From Phoronis australis (Eukaryota; Phoronida; Phoronidae), in assembly GCA_002633005.1 (NCBI GenBank), contig NMRA01000537.1, positions 60,001 to 124,000 on the forward strand: DNA of 64,000 nucleotides, read 5' to 3'. The notes beneath the pieces were generated by a model that saw nothing but the letters and a program-made list of their open reading frames with translations, was not told the DNA's origin and searched no databases. Of the stretch, positions 10,241 to 22,200 are shown piece after piece. Each line of letters starts with the position of its first letter. The first letter of the stretch is position 1. The position numbers and the translations under genes were made by a program.

Positions 10241-13200
10241 GTAAGTAATGAAGAAATGCAGTTTTTGAATCGGATGCGATTCCTATTGCATCCCATTGAG
10301 TCGGTCCGGTGTGTTAGCCATTTGTCTGTTGCTGTAGTCAACTGTTGTTGATTGGAAAGAGAGCTCAGTGTTATAATTGTATGTAGGTTTTGGTGATTTT
10401 TCATCAGTTTATTGAAATTAGGTTCAGGTTTGGAAAACATTGAGGTGTATTGGCTGAGCAATACAGGTCCTACTTGCGAGTTGTTATGGCATTGTGGGAA
10501 AATAAATATGGTCGCCTCCAGGTTTGTAGTCTCTCGGTTCATTCCATTTAATCCTGCAATCATAGGTAGGAAGATAGGTCATAAAGAATGTGATTTTTGT
10601 AAATAGGCTGTCATCACTTTTGTATGAACTAAACAGTTTTTGCGCTACTGTGCAAACACTGGATAACAAGGCCAGTAAATGTGTACTTAAGATAAAACTG
10701 TGGGTACTTTTACACTTCACGGAACATCAGTCGCTACACCCTTCCTACACATTTTTTAACAGTGGCAATTTGACGGCATGATGATGGTTACAAAGAATTC
10801 ACAGGCAGAAGAAACGCTGGGAAATCACTTTCCCATACAAGAAAACAACTACTCTATCTCCATCTAGTGGCAAATGATATTTCATTATGTCGACATTGTT
10901 AGAAAGTGACTTGCGAACAGATCAGATGAATTCTAGGATTTTACAAAATGATCAGTCTGGGGGGAACTTATCAGGAAAAAGAATGACTTTTTATGAGTGT
11001 CCCGTGACCCTGTACCACAAAGATTGACCATTTTCAGTCTTTCTTTGACAATAGGTGTCGGTAGCCATCAGCAGTTAACACATGACTGCTTTGTTAGATT
11101 TCCTGTGAAACCCTTGGGAACAAGTGTTAGTTGAATGTATCAAACAGAAGGACATTGCTTTGATTCTGTTAAGTTTTGCTGTTTTGTTGTGCGACTTTAT
11201 TTTCTAGGAAGACGTTGCTTATTACTCACATGTTTAAACTTGGAAGTTGTATTGATTGCCTAGGTACCTTTTTGTGGTGATCAGTAGGGCCACATTTGTT
11301 AAAATCAAAGGGCATTAAAAAGTGTTCATTTTGTAAACTACTTGATTTACTGCTCTTGATCGCCTATCATAAAAAAGATTTTCCGGCTGATCACTTCTAA
11401 ATTCGTTGCCTCATAATACATTTTGTCGACATACATGGAAGTACACCATAAAATCTTGTCTATCCCGTGTGCTGTCGGACTTTCGATCTAGAAGTCATCC
11501 TCTTCCCAAATCACTCTGGCGCCATCTACGATTATGTGGAATTTACCCACAATGCTGTTCTTGTGTAAGAACCAGCTGATCTCGCAACTGCAATTGCTGC
11601 TTCACATCGCAACTGGTTCACCATTCATCTTTCCCATGTTAAAGCTTCATATTACTGCACATTGCCTGCATTGAGTGGCAACGCTTCTGTCGTATGACTA
11701 CGAAGAGTGCTTAGAATGCCCCGCCTTTCAAAAACAGTGTATTTTTGTACCTCCACAAACAAAAGAGGGGTGTTGAATTTTGTTACTCATCATTTGGCAA
11801 ATCAAGGCATTCCTGACTGACTAGTCTATGTTTACCTACCTTTATGTAGCTTTAAAAAGCATGAACTCTTAGACTGAAATTGATAAGTGCAGGCATTTTT
11901 TTTAGTCGTTTAGCGCAGGTGTCAAAAGTAGGCAGGATAAAGACCAGAGCCAGCTTTGCTGTTATGGCTTAGAACATGTTTCAAAAAGTAAAGGGAGTGC
12001 TCCCAGATATAAGTAGGGTTCGCAGTGCGACATGGTCGTAAAGTCACTCAGGGTTAGCTGATGTTTGTTACAAAATACCATGCTTGATTATGCGTGCCCA
12101 TAAGTGTCTCTCATGTCTCTGTACTCAGTTCTCCCCATTGGATATCTCTTACTCTTCCAGGATTATCTTTATTAAATGTTCATCAGGTCAGGTTGTTAAT
12201 TCTATTGATTTTTCCCCTCAAACACAATCGAACCGTTCAAGTTAGCCATGTGGAAAATCAGAACCTGACAATGTTTGTAAATTAATAATGACTCTCCATC
12301 TGCTGTTAATGTACTACAGCTAGACTCTTATAGTGACTGCAAGGAAGGGATTTCAAGTTTGTGAGTGGCTGTTAAGGTTTGAGGGTGTTACACTATTGGC
12401 TTCCTGGTAGGCATCGGGTAATTCTTCACTTATTCAGCACACAATATGGGGACAAGTGAAATTCCTATTTTGTTTATTTTCTCCACAAAGACAAAGTTTA
12501 ATGGCAGTTTAGGCTATCACAAACATGATTTGCAGGTCCTAAATGTCAGAAATTAACATTTGCTCAAGTGTTCGTTTGAGATTTGATAAAAGGGTAGTCG
12601 GTCATCGAAACACGGAAAATGGCCATTTTGACAATTGTTTTTGTGGAAAATATGTGAAAAGTTACGGCGTCTTTAAAGTAGACCAATGTCAAGTGGAAGC
12701 CTAGTTTTACTGGTATTTGTGATGAAATTTAGTTAGCATTTAGTCTCGAATAGTTTATGGATATGGTAAAAAAATCTGCAATTTTGGGCAAAAAGAATTG
12801 ATAAAATTTTTCTATTTTTCAGAGCCTAATACTGCGTTCTTGTGAATGCTCAAATTTTACCAAACGCTCTTTGGCAATAGCTTTGCCATACGAACCATGC
12901 TAAAAGCGAAGTTAATGTCCTGAAAAGTTATTTATGTTGAGAACATATGACAAAGTCAAATTTCAACTGCTGTCATTTGTCTTAAACTCAATTATTTTTA
13001 CCATAACATCATGATCATTGAGATGGTGCAAAGCCAGGTTTTATTTTTTTGAGATTCACCGTTTTCACTGTATAATCAAACTAAAAATTTAAGAATTGAA
13101 ATTTCATCATTAATAAGTAAGAATTTATGGTTTAGTCAAATAATTACATGAAATCAAAATACTTGCTAAAACTGGCACACTGTTGCACAATATCTGGTTC

Positions 13201-16200
13201 ACCGTGCTGTGGGCGTGCAACTTGAGGGCTGCCAGGGTGGTCAGGTTCGGCTTGTTGTTGGATTGCTGTTTGCTTCCCAGTTTGTGCCCCCTGCAGGTTG
13301 CATAATGTTTTTATAGATATATTTAAACTATAGAAATATGCTGACAGCATTGTGTCCAGTTATAAAAAGGTTTGTTTCAGTTCCAAACTATAGAAAACAG
13401 TTAACTTAATGCCAGGGGTAGAATTCCTGTCTAGCCAAAGGTTGAGGAGCTCTTTTATCAGTGGAAACAGAGAAGGGTAATTTAATTACAGTGTTCTCTC
13501 TTTAAACCACTCATCTCATCAATTATGGCTGGGGATGGTCATTTATCACATAGACTGTATCAAATGCCCCTTTGTTAGACTGAGCTTACTTTATAGAGAC
13601 TGGAATATGAGCCATCAATCTTGTCACTGAGGCCCTGCTGTCATATGGTCATTCATGGGTGTTATTGTGGCTGCTAGCTTGGGGTTTTAAATGTGAGTTC
13701 ATTTGAGCAAGGGAAAACGTGACATCTGCTGTTATTGAGAAATTGGGACTGTGTAATTTTCTCCAGCTTTCAATTAAGAAGAACTCAACGAAGAAAAGTC
13801 TGTAAAATTGCATTCTCGTGTGGGAGTGAGGTTTTCTGTGTGCTTTTTGCCACCCAGCCATTATTGGGAAATTGGGACTGTCGTGGTCTTCCACGAAAAG
13901 AATTGTCTGATTGTTTCATTCACGTTGTGATTGCTGTGTTTAGCTCTGTTCCTTTGGCTCATCTTCCTAGCAGTAGTTTGTGCAATATATTTGCAACCTG
14001 TGGTTATTTCATGGTGGTGTGAATCTGTAATTTCTTTCTCAAATGTTGACTGTCTGCCGTGTTATATGAGAGGGTGTTCATTTGAGAGGATAGATCACCA
14101 AGTTCACCCCAGTCAGATTCTGGTTTTGTCAGGCGTGAAATCTCTGAAATCTCCTACAAGGAAAAACGCTAATTGTTTTTCATCAATAGCCATCCCATGT
14201 TCTGGAATGAAATCTGTGACCTCATTTTACAATACTGTACGTGTCAATGGGTTACTGTGCCAGTTGCCATGTGTTCACCCCAGTGTGGACTCTACTGTGA
14301 AATACTTTTGGCCTCTAGCGCCAGCAGTTATTTAATGTTTCACGCTATTGGGGAAATTGCATCCCATGCGGGTAGTTGTTGAACATTTGATAGATGAGGG
14401 ATCTAAGGTGGAAACGTGAAGAGTCACGACTGCAGTGTTGAGGTGGATGGTGTTGCTGACTAATGGGGATCCAGTGCTTTTGGATGTTTTACTTTTAACT
14501 CGCATTTGTTGTTTATGTGTGGTATGGGGGATTTGCTGCAACATGACGCTGTTTTAAAGGAGACCTGAGTCGTATGTGTGTGTTGAGACTACTGGATTGA
14601 TTTGTTTAATGTCAAAGTTATAACTTCCCTTGGTATGAATGTTTGAATAATTGCACACAGGGTGTTTGCTAGTCAGTAACACTTAATTACTGGTCGTTCC
14701 TGTGTCAGTCTTATAGAGGTGTGGTATGGGAGATTTGCTGGAACATGCCACTTTTAGCTGTTTTAAAGGAGACCTGAGTTGTGTGTGTGTGTTGAGACTA
14801 CTGAATATTGATTTGTTTGGTATGAATGTTTGAATAATTTGGCACACACCGTGTTTGCTAGTCGGTAACACTTAATTACTGGTCATTTCCATGTCAGACT
14901 TATAGAGGTGGGATCATGGTAATAGAGCGATTAAATAGCTGATTTTGTATTGTACAGTGTGCGCTGCATAAGTCCTGTTGTCAAGTCAACGTGCTGTGGA
15001 ATTTTTAGCTTTAGGAAAATGAAATAGACAGTTATATGGCAATCACTTTATTTTTGGGGATAGTCAAATGTTTAGTTATTATACCTACACAAATAACGAA
15101 TTTTATTTTTTAAATTGATGGAGCTTCTTCACAGTAATTACAATGAAAGCTTTCTTGGAATTGTTATTTGTGCATGAATACTAAACAATTTATTAATGAG
15201 CAAATCAGAATTCAACAAAGTTAATTTCATTTTCTGCCATATTGTATCCAAAATCAAAGAATTTGTGTGCCGAAAAATCTCTCAATCATGTGTCGTGTAT
15301 TTTTCTGCCTCTTTTTACTGTGACATAGACAACTCCATGCTTTTTTAACATTTAATGTTACGCATGACATGATTCACTAAGCTTTAAGCTATTTTCGTAA
15401 CAGTCCATCTGCTGGCCTACAGAACTATACCCTATAGAATTTTAGTACATTAGTTATGACAGCATTGTCTAGGTTAATGCAGTGTTACACATTCAGTGGC
15501 ATAGATGAGTGTAACTTATAAAGCTGCAATTGTTCCTTGGCTGTGAGAAGTGACCCTCTTCAGCTCCACATGAGCTGTCTGGTGATGCACTGCCAGATAA
15601 CTGGACTCTCTGTCTGCTATTCATTACCCTTGTGCAGTTAGGTACACCTGGCTGGGGTTTGAACCTAGTGTTTGCTACAGAGTGAATTTCACAGGTGGTT
15701 TCAGATGTGTAGACTGCTTCAAGATTGCTCAGTACTGAAGTGTTTGGCTTCTGCGTTGACATGGTGACATCATTTTTGTTACGCCTGGAATGGAGTCAAA
15801 AGCTTTTTTGCGGTCTCATTTCTTTGGAGGTCAATTTGAAGCTCAGCTGTTTGTTGTAGCTTTTGGTGATGGATGTCTGCAAGGGGTTAAACAAGAAAAT
15901 CTTGCATAAGGTTCCTTTTCCAAATAATCGGCAGGGATGCTAACTGGACTTATATGCTGGTTTACTTTGGCTCCTAACGGAATCGAACAGTGTGTTAATT
16001 GCCTCCTCGACTTGCAACTAAAGGATCCTAATACGTGATAGCTTATGTGGACAATATTTTGGGTTGGTGCCGAAGCTTGTCCCTGTTTATGCATTGGTGC
16101 GTCTAATTTTTGGATTTTCTGGATCGTGATACTGGACCCATTGCATCATGGGAGCTCACTCGACCAATCTTCGCTCAGACTGCGAGTATTATGAAGAAAT

Positions 16201-19200
16201 ACGAAGGGAAATTATACGCTCACAAGATGGACGTTCAGTTCCCAAACAGGGTAGTGCCGGTATGACTTAATGCAGCATTTCGCTGTTGTTTAGCTGTCAA
16301 TGTTGAATTCTGGACCGAATTAGGGTTTCACTGTTTACCATTGGTACAATAAGTAGAATCCCATACCGTACTCGTCCGCGTTTAACGCCCAGAGCGCTTA
16401 AATTGGGAATCTTAAAAAACGGGGTGGGCGGTAAGCCGAGCATGGGCGCTTGAAAATGAAAAAATGAAATTTTCGAGTGTGGGCAGTAAGCCGAGCATGG
16501 GCCATAACCCTGACGAGTATTAGGAGACCAATTTTATGTGAGTAAAATATCGAAACCGATTTTCGTTTTTTATTCAGCTAAGCATTGCAAAATGCAGCTT
16601 TAAAGTTTAAATAACATGTTTTACAACCTTTGTGTCAATGATTTTTATAACATATTTCATATTTCTTCCACCAGTGTCACACTTCATGATTTCAAAATTG
16701 CTCAGTTGAATACTAAGGCTTATGCTTAACTGGACCCGTAATTTCGTTTTGATTGGACTTAATAGAGCGGAATTTGATGATGCAGAAATCACTCACTGCT
16801 AAACGTTTAATTTCTTGAGTTGATGTTATGTCTGTGAAAACAAGTTGATACCTTAATGTGGAGCATGCGCTAATTCCTTATCTCTTTGATTTCTTGGCCA
16901 AATTAGTTAGAAACACAACATATAGCGACGATGTGAATATTAAGTAGGTTGAAAATTGCCAAATGTTTTTAAGAACTAGTTTTGTGTCGCGAATGATCCG
17001 CCGCAAATCACTGAACCGTGTCCATCAAGTATCGTGACATGGTTCTGGAGAAATGCATAATGCGGGCTTATGTCAGCCTGTGAGGTACGTCATTAGTGCA
17101 AAGATCACCAATCTGCAGAATTTGTTTGTTTTCACAAAAGTCATTTATAGGCTGTCATTGAATACAACTGCACTTTGTTTAGCACTAGAATAGCATTGCC
17201 ATTTAGTTTCTGCTATACATTAGTATAGGAGCATGCAAATACATCTTTAACTGAAACCTTGTCAGTCATCGTATGATTTAAATAATTAAGGGTGATGTAA
17301 ATTTGATGTCTGAAATATTCAGTAGTTTAGAATAGCTTGAAATTTTGTAATTTACATCCGTGCATAACAATATAACTCCGTATTTAGTCAAAAAGTAGAT
17401 ATGTTTCAAATGGCTAATTCTGCCAGACATCAATTGTAATTCAGTACGTAATCAATGTGCTGGTTGTCTCTGCAAGTCAATGTACTTGTTTGATTCATTA
17501 CGGATTTTGTTATTTTATAGTTTCTGTGGCTGAATGCATTAATCATTTCCATTTGTTACAGTAATTAGAAACTTCACTGAGTGCATTTTCTAAATGTTTT
17601 GAAGATATCGAGCGCGCTGGCTGCTCATCTCCGCTTTTTAAGCTTTATTCATTGCTCTAGTTAAACTGCTGTAGTGTGCAGGAAGTGACAACCTGTCGTT
17701 TTATTGATTGATCCATGTCACGTCACTTTCTTCATTAATGTTATCTATGTGACCACCTAAGACATACAGATGGATGAACGTTTAAGCCTCGCTTACCTTC
17801 TCTTCTGGTTTCAGGTGACGAAATGGTAATGGATGAGTTTGGTATAATTCATGATGCCACGGATGTATTCAGCCATTTTGAGCCGACGCAGCGGACTGAC
17901 TCTGGTCTCGGTGCGGATAAGCGTAGTACCACCTCTACCGGTCGACTGACTGATTTTAATTTCCCCCACGATGCCCTGCAGGCTTACGATACAAATGACT
18001 CGCATCCTCTCGATGAAAAGAGTTTGAACATTAGCGACTTCGAAGACTCGACGGCACGCGATTCACTGAAGGAACCGGTGTTGGTAGATCACGTGTCGCT
18101 GTCTAGTGAGGATGAGCCGGAATTGATGTTCAACAATACATTTAATACTCAGAATACAAGTATTCAACAAAATGGCAGCCATTTCCATGATGACCACGAC
18201 GGTCAGTTTAACATGGAGGATTTGCGAAATCAGGGTGTTATAAGCGATGATGATTTTAATGACAACAGTGAAGATCACTCGAAACGCAGTGATCTATTCT
18301 CTGACCATAAACTCAGTAATGGTTTGGATGTTGAGGAGGACAGTGGAAAAGTGAATTTAAATTCAGACAGGGACTTAAGTTTTGGTCAGGATTTGAAAAA
18401 CCAGGGTGTTATTACAGACGATGATTCTCTCCCCTTGTATTCCCATTCGCTGTTGGAATTTGAGAATCTCGAAGCAAAGATGGCTGACGACTCCATGCCT
18501 GTGGCATCAGGAGACGACCCTTTGGCTGATTACTTGCACAAAACTCCACGTCGACACAGTGGTGGTCTTATCACACATGAACTGACATTCAGCAGCTCCA
18601 ACATCACCGCTGAGGGCGATGATGGAAAAGAGGCTCCAGACGATGATTTTACAATCAGTGAACACTCGTCCGTCGATCCACCGTTGAGCAAGACGAGTCA
18701 CCAGATGGCGTCAGGGGACAAGACAGGGTTGAATTTGTCGGTGATGGAACACAAAAATGCTTCCATTGACCAAACATTGCTAGACCAAGACATTCAGGAA
18801 GTGAAGTTCCCAGATTCCTTTTCTAGACACAGCACACCACAGCCATCGAAGATACCGAGATCACAACCGCAGTCCCCATCCCGTTCACGAAGTTCTTCTC
18901 CCATTAAAGTTACCGTGTCCCGTGGAAACAGTCCCACTTCTGGCTTCAAAAGCCGCTTGCCTGTTAGAACGCCATCCCCCAGTCTTAGAAATCATTCCCG
19001 GGGTAATAGCCCGAGTCTCCAGCTCAAAAACCAAGTGCCTTTACACTCAGTGCCGCCTAGTGTGCAAAATTTGTCTCGTGGGTCGAGTCCAGAACTTGAT
19101 TTTCGTAGTCGCTTGCCAATCCGTTCGGTATCTCCTGCTACTAGGAGCCGACCTGTTAGTAGGACTGCGGAGAGAGGTTCACGACAATCGAGTCAGTCGC

Positions 19201-22200
19201 CTGGCAGTCGTGACAGTCACCCTCATGTGCGTTCTCAGTCTCGGCAAAGCGTACTTCAGTCTCCGATGGAGTCTGATGTCGATCAAGCAGGAAGGAAGCA
19301 TTCATACAGCAGTAACCGTCCGCGGTCTCGTAGTGCCAGTCGAGCAAATACCCCAGATATTAAGCCGTGTACAGACAGTAGATCGCAGTCGCCTCTGGCA
19401 GAGGGCAGTAGGAGAGGATCAAAAGAAGTTTCCGACATCATGGCGTCTCAATTGGCATCATCGCTGAATGGCACTGTTAAGGACTCAAACCGATCAAACT
19501 CTGCTCCGGTGCAGGACCAGAAACTTAAGAGCAGCAAGTCCAGCCGTCCAGGCTCTGCTAAAATATCTAAGAATTCCAAACCAAATCATTCCGAATCGCT
19601 GGCTTACAATCATTCCAAGCCAGATATCCCAAAGATGCTTGTCAATCGGCCCGAAACTCCAAAGCATTTCAAAATAAAAGGTTCTTCTGTCGCCAATAGC
19701 AACACTGCCAAAGATACCAGGCTAAAGCCAATCCGTGCCACGCAGAGCTCACAAGAATTCTCCCAGGATCGTTATTTGTCCCAGAGCCACTCAGAGGCTG
19801 AGGACCGATTTTCACTCAGCCAACTGTCAAATCCTTCGTCGGGAGGCCGTCGCCGTGACGACGAACTTGTTCATCAGCTACAAGACGAATATGACAAGTT
19901 GTTGGAAAAGTATGCTCTGGCCGAAGTGACCATCGACCAGTTGAAGCTTGGTGCTAAAGTACGTCTACACTCTGACCCGCCGACCCCTGCTCAGGCCTCC
20001 AGAGGGGTGGTAGCCGCTGCACAGAAGAGCCAAGTGATTCAGATGCCCACAGTGGGCAAAGCTCAAGTCGGCCATATTGGACTGCCAATGCAAGGTCAGT
20101 AGGTTTAATAATATTTCATTTACTAAAGGAAGTTGTTTCTATACTTATATATTCCTTTTCAAGGATAGTTGCTCTTATTGTCTATTTGTCATTCTGTTGA
20201 CTTTATAATTTAACCATACCCATTAAACAAATTTTTGCCTGTCTGAATTTTTTGAATAATTGGCATAGTTGCAACAACTTCATATTTGCAGTTATTGCAG
20301 GAACTAAAATATTTTTCAAAGAGCTAAATAGCATTGCTAAAGTCTTTATTAACTTTTTATATACAAATGACATTACAGTTGACTGAAAAAAGTAATTGCA
20401 CAGATATCGCTCTTCCGTATCTCAGTGGTAAGAGCGCTTGACCGGCAATCTAGAGATCTGTGGTTCGATTCCCATTTGTGTTCCCGATTTTTCTATTTTA
20501 TTTTAGATTTTTCTACTTTTAAAGTCCATGCAGTTCAGGATTTCTGTTTTGGTTCTTGTTTTTGAGCGGAACCATTGGTTCGTCCAGGATTTCAAAAATA
20601 AGGCGTCTAAAATGGGTTTCACTAAAACTGTGATCACGTTTTTGTTACTGTGGTGACCAATCTTTTTATTCTCCCAGAGCTTATGCCAGTAAGTTAAGAG
20701 ACACCCCAGCTTACTTTCTTACTTTTCTTGTTCGTTCAAATGCTAAGCACAGTGTCCCCGCTAGAGTGTCCAATTTTGAGTCAGGGTGCCTATTTGGTCA
20801 GTGGTCATCCTGGACTCCTTCTAGATTTGGGCCTGGATGGAATCCGTTAATATTATTTGGTAAGATAGCGATCCTAATTTATACTGGGGACAGATTTATG
20901 TTTCTTGTTTCTCGCACCGTGGGAAGATTCACTTCCATAATATTCATATTTGAATGAATTTTGCAACTTCTGCTTGACCTGGTAGTATTGTGTGGTAGTG
21001 GAATGATGAATTCAGAATCGTAAGTTTTTGTTGGCCATTATTTCCGCAACTGCTGTTTCTTGACTCAAGGTAAGCTGCATAATGTTGTGACACCTGGTGG
21101 TCATTCTGGGAATCTACAAGTCAATGGCAGCTCAGGTCCGTCGATGTTTCCATCCCATCACGACTCGTTCCATGGCAATCTCCTTGAGACCAGTGCAGTC
21201 CCGAATTCTGCGGAGCGTAGTGATGTCATCGGCATGGCAGATGACAATCCATTGCTAACAGCGACGACCAGTGGAGAGTGTGCCAAGATGGCGCTAATCT
21301 TTCAAGCAAGAAGTCTAGAGGAGCAGGTAGGACTAATGTTTGTTTTGACACTAGGGGTCAGGGCTTACAGTGGACATCTCCCAAGTGCCTAGATGTATCA
21401 CCAATGCTTAGGTCTTTCACGAGGCTTGTACTATCCAAACCTGGTAATTACAGTTCTGTACAATAGACATAAATTGCACGTTGTTACATTTTTCTTCCAA
21501 TGGTCACCTTTTGTTTCTTGGATATTCCGTGAGAAGTAAAAAGTGCTATTAATAATATTTTTAATCATGTGATGAGAATTTTATTTATAGTGCTAGGTTT
21601 TGTGAATATTTTGACCTTAAAGTAAAAATAAAATAATTTAGTCCTCGAATGGTAGTCGTAGATTCGAGACAATTTTGTTGACCAAAAATTGAAGTGGTTG
21701 TTAAACATCCAGTTATGTAAGAGGTCACTAAACTTGACAGATGAAGGAAAACGATAAATTGGTTGTCTGGAGATATTTTTGATAGCTGTTTCGGTTCTCA
21801 ATAGGCTACTGTAGTTATTTGGTGGGTTGGCAGGAAATTGGCCAATTTCCACAATCATTTCCTGCTGTTTTTACGTCAACGTTGTATTACCCAAAATGTC
21901 ATGGAATCAAAATGCTTCATAAGTGCTTGAACTGGGGGGATAGTTGCTTTGGTGATGTCTCAAATTATAAACTTTAGTGTTGACTTTATTTTTCCTTAAT
22001 GGAAAAGAAACGATACCTTTGATGATCAAACACAAGCTGGAGTATATGTGTATACTGACTGAAGTTAAAGGTTTTTCTGAATGGATTCTTGATAGTCAGT
22101 ACTGTAAATAGTTATGCCAGTAGTTATGCCAGTAGTTATGTCAGTAGTTAAGGAAGGGAAACGATTGTGTTGAACAAAAATACATCATTTTTAGCACGTG

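Larger units (their letters stand above)
10241..17814 (+). other. AKNA intron 1 (7.6 kb)
   Basis: The largest intron of the gene. It holds the candidate alternative first exon (16148-16259), the 14519-14910 duplication and the 16424-16502 repeats. Elsewhere I see only short ORFs without support. Confidence 0.6.

Noticed and set aside
10189-10563. 124-codon minus-strand ORF over AKNA exon 1
   Set aside because: Antisense to a spliced exon and its intron; no family resemblance.
13931-14335. 134-codon ORF in AKNA intron 1
   Set aside because: No recognisable domain, no splice-consistent partners, next to tandem-repeat DNA.
15640-15665. Isolated B-box-like GGTTCAAACCCC on the minus strand
   Set aside because: No A box at the right distance; too little to call a SINE.
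18922-19467. 181-codon plus-strand ORF
   Set aside because: Out-of-frame shadow of AKNA exon 2; no independent support.
20409-20486. Functional tRNA gene
   Set aside because: A and B boxes are fair, but the acceptor stem does not pair and position 33 is not T.
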